Shown: one piece after another, positions 26,703 through 35,942 of the stretch | Layout of the letters: every line of letters starts with the position of its first letter | Numbering within the stretch: position 1 is the stretch's first letter | NCBI RefSeq assembly: GCF_009707515.1 | Contig: NZ_WLYI01000034.1 | Coordinates: 1-61,664, forward strand | Reading direction: 5' to 3' | Source of the DNA: Pseudomonas karstica | Lineage (GTDB): Bacteria; Pseudomonadota; Gammaproteobacteria; Pseudomonadales; Pseudomonadaceae | Length of the DNA: 61,664 nt | Made by a program: the position numbers and the translations under genes | Notes under the pieces: generated by a model | Told to the model about the DNA's origin: nothing | Databases searched by the model: none | Seen by the model: only the letters and a program-made list of their open reading frames with translations

Positions 26703-27536
26703 TCAACCGTCGGTTGAGCGGGTCAACGCTTCCCACTGATCAATCTCACTGGCCGCGCGGTTCAGTTTGTCACGTACCAGGCTCAGGGCATCACTGCCCA
26801 ATAACAAGTGGGCCGGTGGTGTCGGGCTGGCAATAACCTGCAGCATCGCCTGCGCTGCCTTCTGCGGGTTGCCAAGCTGTTTGCCGTTCTTCTCTTCGCG
26901 CGCCTTGCGCACGGGGTCGAAGCTGGCGTCATAGTCGGCGATGCTGCGTGGGGTGCGCTGCATCGAACGACCGGCCCAGTCAGTGCGAAACGAGCCAGGG
27001 GCCACGGCGGTCACGAAGATGTTGAAAGGCCGCAGTTCTTGGCTCAGCGTATCGGAAATACCTTCGAGAGCAAACTTGCTCGCGCAGTAGTACGCGATAC
27101 CCGGCATCGTGATGGTGCCCCCCATGGAGGTAATATTGAGGATGTGACCGGCACGGCGCTTGCGAAAATAAGGCACGAAAGCTTTGGTCACCGCTACCGC
27201 ACCGAACACATTGACCTCCAATTGGTGACGCATCTGTGCCAGCGGCGACTCTTCGAAGATGCCCTCATGGCCGTAGCCTGCGTTGTTGACCAACACATCG
27301 ACCGGGCCGTGGCTGGCTTCAATAGCCGCTACTACGCTATCGATCCGGGTGAAGTCAGTGACATCCAGAATCACTCCATGGGCCCGATCCGCGCTGAGCG
27401 CCTGAAAGGCCTGCAAGGCGGCTTCACTGCGCACGGTGCCGATGACACGATGGCCAGCGGCAAGCGCTTCTTGCGCCAGTGCATTGCCCAAGCCACTGCT
27501 CACTCCTGTGATGAATAAGGTTTTTCTGCTGTTCAT
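26703..27536 (-). CDS. Short-chain dehydrogenase/reductase
   Basis: A 277-aa classical SDR: TGVSSGLG cofactor loop near residue 11, VLVNNAGYG, a Ser in ITSMGG, and YYCASKFALEG with the catalytic Tyr-x-x-x-Lys. It is an NAD(P)H-dependent oxidoreductase of unknown substrate. The ATG at 27536 follows TTGGAACTCGCC; the upstream TTG is part of that site. It is the first gene of the SDR-AraC pair. Confidence 0.87.
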   Translation of the reverse strand: MNSRKTLFITGVSSGLGNALAQEALAAGHRVIGTVRSEAALQAFQALSADRAHGVILDVTDFTRIDSVVAAIEASHGPVDVLVNNAGYGHEGIFEESPLAQMRHQLEVNVFGAVAVTKAFVPYFRKRRAGHILNITSMGGTITMPGIAYYCASKFALEGISDTLSQELRPFNIFVTAVAPGSFRTDWAGRSMQRTPRSIADYDASFDPVRKAREEKNGKQLGNPQKAAQAMLQVIASPTPPAHLLLGSDALSLVRDKLNRAASEIDQWEALTRSTDG

Positions 27537-27676
27537 GGCGAGTTCCAATAAGTGGGTACGCGGCCATGTTATCTATCGAAAAATCGCTCACCTATGCCGG
27601 TTTGTCTTCGAGCATTGCCTATTCCTATCAGGACCAATAGTTAAAGGCCCGTCTCCCCTGGCACGGTGTGCCGAGA

Positions 27677-28813
27677 TCAACGTCGCCCGGTCCGAGTGCT
27701 CACATCCACCCATACGGCCAGTACCAGAATGCTGCCTTTGACAATCATCTGCCAGTAGCTGTCGACGTCGAGCATGGACATGCCGTTGTCCAGGCTGGTG
27801 ATGACCAGTGCGCCGAGGAGGGCGCCGTAAACCGTACCGGAGCCACCGCGCATGGAGGTACCGCCGATGAAGCAGGCGGCGATGGCGTCGAGTTCGCCCA
27901 TGCTTCCGGCCGAGGGCGAGCCTGCGGCCAGGCGCGCGGTGTTGACCACGCCGGCGAGGGCGCACATCACACCCATGATGCCGAAGATCCACAGCTTCAC
28001 CGCCTGCACGTTGATGCCGGACAGCCGCGTGGCTTCCATGTTGCTGCCCACGGAGTATATCCGTCGTCCAAACACGGTCTGGCTGGTCACGTAGCTGAAC
28101 ACGCCGAGCAGGACCAGCAGAAGCAGCACCGGAACCGGGATGCCATCGTAGCTGTTGAGGGTATAGACGAACCCGGCCAGCACTGCGCCGATCAATACCA
28201 CGCGCAATGCGTCACGACCCAATGAGTGTGCCGCCAGGCCATGAAGTGCACGATTGCGGCGCTGCTTCCAGGTCAGGAACAGTGTCAAGGCGAACAGCAG
28301 TACGCCAAGCCCTGTCCCAACCGTGTGCGGCAAATAACCCTGGCCGACGTAGACCAACTCCGTTGATACCGGGGCAATGGTGGTGCCGCCGGTAACCCCC
28401 AACAAAATGCCGCGAAATGCCAGCATGCCGCCCAGGCCGACAATGAACGAGGGGATGCGCAGGTAGGCCGTCATGTAGCCGTTGCCCAAACCAATCAACA
28501 AGCCGCACAAGGCCACCAGGCTCAGGTTCGCCAGCAGCGGGATGTGATAGACCACGTCGAGAATCGCCGCCAGGCCACCCAGCAGGCCAAGCAATGAACC
28601 CACCGACAAATCGATCTCGCCGCTGATGATCACCAGCACCATGCCGCAGGCGAGAATCCCGGTGATGGACATCTGCCGCAGCAGGTTGGAGAGGTTGCGC
28701 GGGGTCAGGAACCCGCCGTCGGTTTGCCAACTGAAGAACAGCCAGATCATCGCCACGGCGATCACCAGCGCGAGCATTTTGTAGCGGCTGAAGAATTGTT
28801 TGACCTGATTCAT
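27677..28813 (-). CDS. xylH: Xylose ABC transporter permease
   Basis: A 378-aa permease with about ten helices. ILACGMVLVIISGEIDLSVGSLLGL is the signature of the RbsC/XylH group, and GTSMRGGSGTVYGALLGALVI is the late conserved loop. With XylF and XylG it forms the high-affinity D-xylose importer. Its ATG directly abuts the xylG stop with no gap. It is the last xyl gene here, and no xylulokinase follows. Confidence 0.93.
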   Translation of the reverse strand: MNQVKQFFSRYKMLALVIAVAMIWLFFSWQTDGGFLTPRNLSNLLRQMSITGILACGMVLVIISGEIDLSVGSLLGLLGGLAAILDVVYHIPLLANLSLVALCGLLIGLGNGYMTAYLRIPSFIVGLGGMLAFRGILLGVTGGTTIAPVSTELVYVGQGYLPHTVGTGLGVLLFALTLFLTWKQRRNRALHGLAAHSLGRDALRVVLIGAVLAGFVYTLNSYDGIPVPVLLLLVLLGVFSYVTSQTVFGRRIYSVGSNMEATRLSGINVQAVKLWIFGIMGVMCALAGVVNTARLAAGSPSAGSMGELDAIAACFIGGTSMRGGSGTVYGALLGALVITSLDNGMSMLDVDSYWQMIVKGSILVLAVWVDVSTRTGRR

Positions 28814-30370
28814 CTACGCGGTCTTCCGATCATTATGGTTATGGCCATCGGGATGGCTGAGCGCGGCGGCGAGCACCTGTTCCTGGGTGAGTCCCTGGTT
28901 GACGAAGTCGCCGCACAACTGGCCTTCGCCAATCACCAGTACGCGGTCGGAAACCCCCAGCACTTCGGCCAGCTCCGAGGACACCATGATGATCGATACA
29001 CCTTCGGCCGCCAGCGCCCCCATCAGCTTGTAGATCTCGTACTTGGCGCCGACATCTACACCGCGGGTGGGCTCATCGAGAATCAGCACCCGGGGTTGGG
29101 TCAGCAGCATCTTAGCCAGCACGGCTTTTTGCTGATTACCGCCGGAGAGGCTGGTGATCGGCAGGAACGGGCTCGCGGTCTTGAGGTGCATGCGCGAGAT
29201 CTCCCGGTCGATGCTGCCCAGTTCGGCTTCGGCGTCGATGCGGGTCATCTTCGAGTAGTTGTCCAGCACCGCCAGGGTGATGTTCTGGCCGACCCCAAGG
29301 TCTGGGATGATGCCCTGGCGCTTGCGGTCTTCAGGAACCATGCACAGGCCGGCACGGATCGACTTGAGGGGCGTGCGTGTGTCGATCGGTTGGCCGTCCA
29401 GCCACACTTCACCTTCGTAGCGGCCGGGGTAGGCGCCGAACAGCGCCGATACCAGCTCCGTGCGACCGGCGCCAACCAGCCCCGCGATGCCAAGGATTTC
29501 CCCTCGCTTGAGGACGAACGAAATATCGTCGACCCGTTTGCGCTTGGGGTTGTCGACGTCATAGCAGGTGATGTGGCGCGCTTCGAAAATCACCTCGCCG
29601 ATGTCGTGGGGTTCGGTGGGGTAGAGGTTGCTCATTTCCCGGCCGACCATTTGAGTGATGATCTTTGGAATGTCCATGTCCGCCATGGCAGTCGTGGCGA
29701 TGTGTTTGCCATCGCGGATCACTGAAATGGTGTCGCACACGGCGGCCACTTCATCGAGCTTGTGGGAGATATACACGCAGGCAACGCCCTTGGCCTTGAG
29801 GTCGCGAATGATGTCCAGCAGCACCTCGATTTCCGAGCGGGTCAGGGCCGAGGAGGGCTCATCGAGGATCAGCAGGCGCGCTTGCTTGTTCAGCGCCTTG
29901 GCGATTTCCACCAGTTGCTGGTAGCCACCGCCGTACTGTGAAACCGGTAGCGATACGTTCATGTCCGGCACTTTGAGTTCACGCATCAGGGTTTCGGCGC
30001 GGTGGATCATCGCCGGGTAATTCATGCGCCCGCCGGGCAACGTCAACTCGTGGCCCATGAAGATGTTTTCGGCCACCGACAGGTCGGGGACCAGGGTCAA
30101 TTCCTGGTGAATGATCACGATCCCGGCGGCTTCGGTTTCGCTGATCGAATGCGCCTTGAGCGGCTGGCCGTCCCAGAGCACTTCACCGTCCCAGGTGCCG
30201 TAGGGATAGACCGCCGACAGGACTTTCATCAGCGTGGATTTACCCGCGCCGTTCTCGCCGCACAGGCCGACGCATTCGCCAGGCTTGACCTTGATGTCGA
30301 TACCATTCAGGGCTTTGACACCACCGAAGGTTTTGACGATACCGTTCATTTGCAGCAGGTAGTCGGGCAT
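28814..30370 (-). CDS. xylG: Xylose ABC transporter, duplicated ATP-binding protein
   Basis: A 518-aa fused double ATPase typical of sugar importers. First half: Walker A GENGAGKST (about 39-47), YGGGYQQLVEIAKAL signature, LLILDEPSSAL Walker B. Second half: GLVGAGRTELVSALFG with the usual degenerate Walker A, LSGGNQQKAVLAKML, VLILDEPTRGVD. It powers xylose import through XylH. It is separated from xylF by a 165-base gap containing a REPIN hairpin. Confidence 0.95.
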   Translation of the reverse strand: MPDYLLQMNGIVKTFGGVKALNGIDIKVKPGECVGLCGENGAGKSTLMKVLSAVYPYGTWDGEVLWDGQPLKAHSISETEAAGIVIIHQELTLVPDLSVAENIFMGHELTLPGGRMNYPAMIHRAETLMRELKVPDMNVSLPVSQYGGGYQQLVEIAKALNKQARLLILDEPSSALTRSEIEVLLDIIRDLKAKGVACVYISHKLDEVAAVCDTISVIRDGKHIATTAMADMDIPKIITQMVGREMSNLYPTEPHDIGEVIFEARHITCYDVDNPKRKRVDDISFVLKRGEILGIAGLVGAGRTELVSALFGAYPGRYEGEVWLDGQPIDTRTPLKSIRAGLCMVPEDRKRQGIIPDLGVGQNITLAVLDNYSKMTRIDAEAELGSIDREISRMHLKTASPFLPITSLSGGNQQKAVLAKMLLTQPRVLILDEPTRGVDVGAKYEIYKLMGALAAEGVSIIMVSSELAEVLGVSDRVLVIGEGQLCGDFVNQGLTQEQVLAAALSHPDGHNHNDRKTA

Positions 30371-30406
30371 GGCAGGCGCTCACAACAGGCTGGACGGGCC
30401 ACCCCC

Positions 30407-30509
30407 CTGTAGGAGCGAGCTTGCTCGCGAAGAACTCATAGACTACGCGTTTATCCAGGATGCACGCGTTATCGTTGAGGTTCTTCGCGAGCAAGCTCGC
30501 TCCTACAGG
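30407..30509. repeat. REPIN between xylF and xylG
   Basis: Two REP sequences (TGTAGGAGCGAGCTTGCTCG and flanks) face each other as perfect arms of about 32 bp, 30405-30436 and 30480-30511. The spacer includes CGCGTTTATCCAGGATGCAC. Transcribed, it forms a long hairpin that can attenuate or protect one side of the mRNA, allowing more xylF than xylGH. Confidence 0.9.
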
Positions 30510-30535
30510 GGTGGACACGGAGATTTATCGAAGGA

Positions 30536-31537
30536 TTACTTCCCGGCCATCTGTTCCTTGGTATAAAACCCGTCCTTTTCCAGCAGGTCGATGTTGTCCT
30601 TGGTCAGTGGGGTCGGGGTGAGCAGGATGGTGTCGACTTTTTTGCTGCCATTGTCGTATTGCGAGCTGTAGGTGGGTTTCTCGTTACGCGCCAGTTGCAC
30701 CGAGAGCTTGGCGGCTTCGGTAGCGATCAGTTTCAGTGGTTTGTAGACGGTCATGGTCTGGGTGCCATCGATCACCCGCTTGACCGCCGCCAGGTCTGCA
30801 TCCTGACCCGAGACCGGCACTTTGCCGGCCATTTTCTGCGCGGCCAGCGCCTGGATGGCACCGCCTGCGGTGGCGTCGTTGGAGGCAACGATGCCATCGA
30901 TCTTGTTGTCGTTCCGGGTCAGGGCATTTTCAACGATGCTCAGGGCTTCGGTGGGGTTCCATTCCTTCACCCACTGCTGGCCGACAATCTTGATATCACC
31001 CTTGTCGATGGCCGGTTGCAGCACTTTCATCTGACCTTCGCGCAGGACCTTGGCGTTGTTGTCCGTGGGGGCGCCACCGAGCAAAAAGTAGTTGCCCTTG
31101 GGCGCCGCTTGTAGCACGCCAGTTGCCTGCATCTCGCCGACCTTTTCGTTATCGAAGGAAATGTAGGCGTCGATATCGGCGTTCAGGATCAGTCGGTCAT
31201 AAGACACCACCTTGATCCCGGCCTTCTTGGCTTCGGCGACGGCGTTGGTCAGTACGGTGGCATTGAATGGCACGATGACGATCACATCGACACCACGGGA
31301 GATGAGGTTTTCGATCTGCGAAATTTGCTTCTGCTCGTTGGCGTCGGCTGACTGTACGTAGACTTTGGCGTCCAGCTTTTCCGCCGCCGCAACGAAGTAA
31401 TCACGGTCGCGTGACCAGCGTTCCAGGCGCAGGTCATCGATGGAAAAACCGATTTTCGGGTGGGCGGAATCGGCCATGACCGGAAGCGCCAGCAGGGCCA
31501 GGGCACTGGCGAGTAGCGTGCGTTTTAGTGTGTTCAT
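30536..31537 (-). CDS. xylF: Periplasmic D-xylose-binding protein
   Basis: A 333-aa type I periplasmic binding protein. It has a Sec signal (MNTLKRT, leucine/alanine core, cleavage after VMA at about 21) followed by KIGFSIDDLRLERWSRDRDYF. Further ligand-domain motifs are ISQIENLISRGVDVIVIVPF, IDGIVASNDATAGGAIQAL and VSGQDADLAAVKRVIDGTQT. It delivers xylose to XylGH. The ATG at 31537 follows AAAGGACGCACCACC. Confidence 0.95.
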   Translation of the reverse strand: MNTLKRTLLASALALLALPVMADSAHPKIGFSIDDLRLERWSRDRDYFVAAAEKLDAKVYVQSADANEQKQISQIENLISRGVDVIVIVPFNATVLTNAVAEAKKAGIKVVSYDRLILNADIDAYISFDNEKVGEMQATGVLQAAPKGNYFLLGGAPTDNNAKVLREGQMKVLQPAIDKGDIKIVGQQWVKEWNPTEALSIVENALTRNDNKIDGIVASNDATAGGAIQALAAQKMAGKVPVSGQDADLAAVKRVIDGTQTMTVYKPLKLIATEAAKLSVQLARNEKPTYSSQYDNGSKKVDTILLTPTPLTKDNIDLLEKDGFYTKEQMAGK

Positions 31538-31551
31538 GGTGGTGCGTCCTT

Positions 31552-31559
31552 TTATTGTT
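31552..31559 (-). promoter_or_regulatory. Candidate Hfq/Crc motif at the xylF ribosome-binding site
   Basis: AACAATAA on the minus strand runs straight into the AAAAGGACG ribosome-binding site of xylF. An AACAACAA-type extension lies just upstream. The fit to AANAANAA and the position are both good. Confidence 0.5.
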
Positions 31560-31678
31560 GTTTGAGAGACACTGCCTGACGATGAGCATGATGCCGGTAG
31601 AACTGTAGAGGGTCCCAAGGCGCCGCGCGCATGGATTTGTCGCGAGAATGTCACCGCGCCGCCGAGGCTTGCCTACTG

Positions 31679-32995
31679 TCAGGAGAAGATAAACCGGTTG
31701 ACCACACCCTCGAGCATTTCCTGTCTCCCGCTGACGGCCAGGGGGTTCAACTCGTTGGCGAAGGCATGCTCGGCCAGGGATCCGAGGCTGAACTCACCCG
31801 CCAACACTGCCTGGCCGAACGGCTGCTGCCATCCGGCGTAGCGTTGATCCTTGAACTGCTGCAGTCGATCGGTCTGCACCATTAATGCTGCGCGCTCCAG
31901 GGCCAGGGCGAGGACGTCCATTGCAGCGACATGGCCGTGAAACAGATCGACGTCGTCCAGGCTCTGGCGGCGCACCTTGGAGTCGAAGTTGAAGCCGCCG
32001 TTGTTGAACCCCCCGGCCTTGAGGATTTCATAGGTGGCCAGGGTCATCTCCTCGACGCTATTGGGGAACTGGTCGGTGTCCCAGCCGTTCTGCGGATCGC
32101 CGCGGTTGGCGTCGATGCTGCCGAAGATCCCCAACGATACGGCCGTAGCGATCTCGTGATGAAAGCTGTGCCCGGCCAGGGTTGCATGATTGGCCTCGAT
32201 GTTGACCTTGATTTCGTTCTCCAGGCCGAACTGATGCAGGAAGCCGAAGACCGTGGCGCTGTCGTAATCGTATTGGTGTTTGGTTGGCTCCTGGGGCTTG
32301 GGTTCGATCAGCAGGTCGCCTTTGAAACCGATCTTGTGCTTGTGCTCGACCACCATGCCCATGAAGCGGCCCAGTTGTTCGCGTTCGCGCTTCAGGTCGG
32401 TATTGAGTAGGGTTTCGTAGCCTTCACGACCGCCCCACAGTACGTAGTTGGCGCCCTTGAGGCGTTGGGTGGCGTTCATGGCGCTGAACACTTGGGCGGC
32501 GGCATACGCAAACACTTCCGGGTCCGGGTTGCTGGCGGCTCCTGCGGCAAAGCGTGGGTTGCTGAAGCAGTTGGCGGTGCCCCACAGCAGCTTGATCCCG
32601 GTCTGCTCCTGATGACGTTCCAGGTGGTCGATCATCTGCGCGAAGTGGTTGCGGTACTCCTTCAGCGAGTTGCCTTCCGGGGCCACATCCGTGTCGTGGA
32701 AACTGTAGTAGTCGATGCCCAGTTTGGAGAAGAACTCGAAGGCTGCTTCGGCCTTGCCAATGGCCAGCTCCATCGGGTCCCCGGCGAGTTGCCACGGGCG
32801 CTTGAAGGTACCGACTCCGAACATGTCAGCCCCTGGCCAGACGAAGGTGTGCCAATAGCAGGCAGCCATGCGCAGGTGCTCGCGCATCGGTTTGCCAAGA
32901 ATGAGCTTATTGGCGTCGTAGTGGCGGAAGGCGAGGGGCGAGTCGCTGGCGGGGCCTTCGTAGAGAATCTTGTCGACAGCGGGGAAGTACGGCAT
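31679..32995 (-). CDS. xylA: Xylose isomerase
   Basis: A 438-aa type II xylose isomerase. The catalytic FHDTDVAPEGN, the sugar/metal site LLIEPKPQEPTKHQYD, and NIEANHATLAGHSFHHE with metal ligands are intact; a second metal-site DVD..HGH lies near the C-terminus. It converts D-xylose to D-xylulose in the cytosol. It is the first gene of xylAFGH, 141 bases before xylF, and divergent from xylR. The ATG at 32995 follows AACAAGGAAATCGTCA. Confidence 0.95.
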   Translation of the reverse strand: MPYFPAVDKILYEGPASDSPLAFRHYDANKLILGKPMREHLRMAACYWHTFVWPGADMFGVGTFKRPWQLAGDPMELAIGKAEAAFEFFSKLGIDYYSFHDTDVAPEGNSLKEYRNHFAQMIDHLERHQEQTGIKLLWGTANCFSNPRFAAGAASNPDPEVFAYAAAQVFSAMNATQRLKGANYVLWGGREGYETLLNTDLKREREQLGRFMGMVVEHKHKIGFKGDLLIEPKPQEPTKHQYDYDSATVFGFLHQFGLENEIKVNIEANHATLAGHSFHHEIATAVSLGIFGSIDANRGDPQNGWDTDQFPNSVEEMTLATYEILKAGGFNNGGFNFDSKVRRQSLDDVDLFHGHVAAMDVLALALERAALMVQTDRLQQFKDQRYAGWQQPFGQAVLAGEFSLGSLAEHAFANELNPLAVSGRQEMLEGVVNRFIFS

Positions 32996-33006
32996 TGACG
33001 ATTTCC

Positions 33007-33014
33007 TTGTTGTT
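33007..33014 (-). promoter_or_regulatory. Candidate Hfq/Crc motif at the xylA ribosome-binding site
   Basis: AACAACAA on the minus strand, within AAGAACAACAAGGA, overlaps the approach to the xylA ribosome-binding site. It matches AANAANAA twice in overlapping register. Confidence 0.45.
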
Positions 33015-33150
33015 CTTGGCGGTGTCCCGATACTAGCAACGGCCCTGAGGCTGTTGATTATGAAAATCACCAACGCGCAGTTCGTTTTTGAGTATTGAGA
33101 TCTGTCGCTACGGCGCCTAGTCTGTGCTCATCGGCCCAGGGTAAAAAATA

Positions 33151-34338
33151 ATGAAAACCGTACCCCCCGTTCACCGCATTGCGCTGCTGTTCAACGGCAG
33201 CAAGATCTACGACCGCGGCATCATCAGCGGTATCGGCAACTACCTGAGCAGCACCCGCGCGTCCTGGGACTTGTTCCTTGAGGAGGATTTCCTCTGTCGC
33301 TTGAAAGGGATCGAGCGCTGGCAGGGCGATGGGATCATTGCCGACTTCGACGACCCGTTGATCGGCGAGGCGCTGGCCGGGATCAAGTTGCCAGTCGTGG
33401 CGGTGGGTGGGTCTTATCAGGATGAGCGCGCCTATCCCAAAGGCATTCCCTATGTCGCCACCGACAATGACGCCTTGATGAAGTTGGCGTACGAACACCT
33501 GATCGAGGCCGGGTTGACGCGCTTTGCCTGCTTCAGCCTGCCTGAGGCACAGGCCAATCGCTGGGCGCAGGAGCGGGAAAAAGCTTTTCGCCGCCTGCTG
33601 CAGCGCGATGGCTTGCACGCTGAGGTCTACCGCGGCATGGGCACCAGTGCACCGCTTTGGGACAGCGCTGTCGAACAGCAGATCGCCTGGCTGCAAAGCC
33701 TGCCCAAACCCATCGGCATCATCGCCGTCAGCGACGCGCGTGCCCGGCAGTTGCTGCAAGCCTGCCTGACCGCCGGGATTGCCGTGCCGGAGCAGGTGGC
33801 GTTGATTGGCATCGACAACGACCCACTGACCCGCACCCTGACGCGGGTACCCCTCAGTTCGGTGATTCAAGGCACCGAAACCATGGGTCGGACTGCCGCG
33901 CGCCTGCTCCATCAAATGCTGCATGGTATGCCGTCCACAGGCACGCAGTTGTTGATCCCCCCTGATGCGATCAACGTGCAAGCTTCAAGCCTGCATCAAC
34001 CATTGGGCAACCCCTACGTCATGCAGGCGCTGCTCTTCATTCGCCAATACGCCTGTCAGGGCATCAAGACTGCGCAAGTAGCGGGATACGTAGGCGTGTC
34101 GCGCTCATCGCTGGAGTCGCACTTTCGCAAGGCGCGGGGTTGCAGCGTGCACGACGAGATCTTGCGCTTCAAACTGGCAGCGGCCGCCAGCGGACTGGAA
34201 AACACTGACTCGGCAATTGCCGACATCGCCCAGAATTGCGGATTCAAATCGGCGCAATACCTGCACACGGTGTTCCGTCGTGAGTTCGGCTGTACACCAC
34301 GGGAATACCAGCAGGGCGCCAACGCCGCGATCCATTGA
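33151..34338 (+). CDS. xylR: Xylose operon activator
   Basis: A 395-aa XylR-type regulator: an N-terminal LacI/periplasmic-binding-like sugar domain (RIALLFNGSKIYDRGIISGI to about residue 275) fused to a C-terminal AraC double HTH (VAGYVGVSRSSLESHFRKARG, IADIAQNCGFKSAQYLHTVFRREFG). It is divergent from xylA with 155 bases between starts and should activate xylAFGH with xylose bound. AAAAATAATG overlaps its start codon, another AANAANAA match. Confidence 0.93.
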   Translation: MKTVPPVHRIALLFNGSKIYDRGIISGIGNYLSSTRASWDLFLEEDFLCRLKGIERWQGDGIIADFDDPLIGEALAGIKLPVVAVGGSYQDERAYPKGIPYVATDNDALMKLAYEHLIEAGLTRFACFSLPEAQANRWAQEREKAFRRLLQRDGLHAEVYRGMGTSAPLWDSAVEQQIAWLQSLPKPIGIIAVSDARARQLLQACLTAGIAVPEQVALIGIDNDPLTRTLTRVPLSSVIQGTETMGRTAARLLHQMLHGMPSTGTQLLIPPDAINVQASSLHQPLGNPYVMQALLFIRQYACQGIKTAQVAGYVGVSRSSLESHFRKARGCSVHDEILRFKLAAAASGLENTDSAIADIAQNCGFKSAQYLHTVFRREFGCTPREYQQGANAAIH

Positions 34339-34375
34339 GCGCAATACTCAAGGCCGGGCCTGCCCAGCCTGTCTT

Positions 34376-34759
34376 CTAGATCCAGATATCATTCGGCGCC
34401 GTGCGTTCACCGCCTTCATTGCCGGTATTGAGCACTCCACGTGGCTCGATCATCATCAGCTTCGCCTCGGGCTCTGCGAATGTTTTGTGCTCGACACCCT
34501 TTGGGACAACGTACAGCTCGCCGGGTCTGACCGTCACACTGCCATGGGCAAGGTCAATGCGCAGTTCCCCTTCAAGCACCAAAAACGCCTCGTCGGTGTC
34601 CGCATGGGAATGCCAGATGAAGTCGCCTTCGATGCGCACGACCTTGAACTGGTAGTCGTTCATTTCAGCAACCACCCGGGGGCTCCACTGCTGGTCCAGA
34701 CTCGAGGCTTTATGCATCAGGTTGATCGCTTGCAGGCTGATTTCGTGGGGCTGGCTCAT
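34376..34759 (-). CDS. Small cupin-domain protein
   Basis: A 127-aa single cupin. Metal-ligand residues are recognisable in IWHSHADTDEAFLVLEGELRID (His-x-His...Glu) and GVEHKTFAE (His). Such proteins can be isomerases, dioxygenases or sensors. The ATG at 34759 is chosen because the family-like sequence begins there; 42 codons of open frame upstream look non-coding. It is convergent with xylR and seems to stand alone. Confidence 0.78.
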   Translation of the reverse strand: MSQPHEISLQAINLMHKASSLDQQWSPRVVAEMNDYQFKVVRIEGDFIWHSHADTDEAFLVLEGELRIDLAHGSVTVRPGELYVVPKGVEHKTFAEPEAKLMMIEPRGVLNTGNEGGERTAPNDIWI

Positions 34760-34980
34760 GATGAGTCCTCGGTGAGATAGGCGCGTTAAGCATAGCGAAG
34801 GCCAGTGAATGGCTCTTGTACGATCATGCACGATTGCCACGAGCGGGCAAGCGTTCGAAACAGCTCGTCTGTTTGCGTCCCTCATCCTGCATTCCTTGCA
34901 GGAATGCAGGGCATAAAATTAATGAATTTTTCTTATCGCAGGGTGAGGCGTAGCTTGGTTTGAGGACATGGAGAACGACC

Positions 34981-35697
34981 TTGAAATCATCCTCTCTCAA
35001 CGTAGCTGAAAAGTTTGATACCTCACGGGCCAATGAGTATGGGCGACAGAGCCGTATCGCATTAGCCGGGTATGATGCCTGCCAGGATCTTGCTGCGTGC
35101 ATGCTGGCGGCAAGCCTCGGCAATACATGCTCGGCGAAGGTGCTTGTCGTCGGCGCTGGTGGCACGGCGCAGGAGATTATTGCGATGGCAACGCTTGCGC
35201 CGAGTTGGCGTTTCACTGCCGTAGATCCATCCGAGCCGATGCTGGAGGCCGCGACGCAGCAGTTAGAGGCAAGCAACCTGCTTGAAAAAACGAGCATGCA
35301 TCATGGGTATGTTGAAGACCTGGCCGCAGATGAGTCATACGACGCAGCCACCTTGATCGGTGTACTTCATCATCTCGATGGGGATGATGCCAAGCGACAA
35401 GTCCTACGATCCATCCGGGCTCATCTAAAGCCGGGCGCGCCGCTGATTGTCGCGGGGAATCAATATGCTTATGCCAGTCAACCGTTATTACTTGCCGCCT
35501 GGGGGCAACGGTGGCGGCAGCATGGTGCCAGCCCGGATGAAGTAAAGGTCAAGCTTGGGAAAATCCTCCAAGGCGCTGACCCTCCACATTCCGAGGTGGC
35601 GGTTCAAAAGCTGCTGCATGACGCCGGATTCGGGGATGCTACGCGTTTCTTCAGCAGCCTTTTCTGGAGTGCTTGGTTGACATGCAAAACGGCCTGA
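34981..35697 (+). CDS. Class I SAM-dependent methyltransferase
   Basis: A 238-aa Rossmann methyltransferase: motif I VLVVGAGGTAQEI, the acidic loop FTAVDPSEPMLEAA, and LIGVLHHLDGDDAKRQVL as motif IV/V. The likely start is the TTG at 34981, preceded by GGAGAACGACC; another in-frame TTG lies at 34960. A related methyltransferase lies at 44187-44864 with the same GAGG..APGWRF..VDPS layout. The substrate is unknown. Confidence 0.8.
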   Translation: MKSSSLNVAEKFDTSRANEYGRQSRIALAGYDACQDLAACMLAASLGNTCSAKVLVVGAGGTAQEIIAMATLAPSWRFTAVDPSEPMLEAATQQLEASNLLEKTSMHHGYVEDLAADESYDAATLIGVLHHLDGDDAKRQVLRSIRAHLKPGAPLIVAGNQYAYASQPLLLAAWGQRWRQHGASPDEVKVKLGKILQGADPPHSEVAVQKLLHDAGFGDATRFFSSLFWSAWLTCKTA

Positions 35698-35942
35698 GCA
35701 TGGATGGGGGCATTCATAATGCTGCCGACTTGACAGCTGAAAGGCTCTACAAGCCGATTGTCGGGGTAGATAAACAACAACCTTCAGGCTAGGAAATCAG
35801 GAGCGATTTACCTCTCATGGTTTCCCGTGTCATTGTTGACGACCTTCGCGAGCAAGAACTAGGCGTCCCCCTCGCTCCTACAGGGGAGGGTGTGGCTTAA
35901 CGACTGTTCGATCTGCAACTTTTTGTCTCCAGGGAGGAGAGC
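35698..35942. other. Intergenic region with a variant REP
   Basis: No gene is supported. It holds a single variant REP at 35845-35878 and the AGGGAGGAGAGC ribosome-binding site of the DUF2834 gene. Confidence 0.5.
35845..35878 (-). repeat. Variant REP with an expanded centre
   Basis: On the minus strand GGAGCGAGGGGG is followed by GCCTAGTTCTTGCTCGCG. Compared with the standard GGAGCGAGCTTGCTCGCG it carries about 17 extra bases in the loop, as do the copies at 38953 and 55081. Confidence 0.65.

Noticed and set aside
28724..29725. A 333-codon open frame antisense to xylG and xylH
   Set aside because: Shadow of well-recognised transporter genes; no independent support.
33015..33150. Candidate XylR operators between xylA and xylR
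   Set aside because: A-rich stretches resemble part of the E. coli XylR site, but no repeated element is clear enough to call.
33067..33981. A 304-codon open frame antisense to xylR
   Set aside because: The opposite strand encodes a complete XylR; the antisense frame has no family features.
34760..34885. An N-terminal extension of the cupin protein
   Set aside because: The extra 42 codons lie in the promoter-like region and do not resemble a signal or domain.
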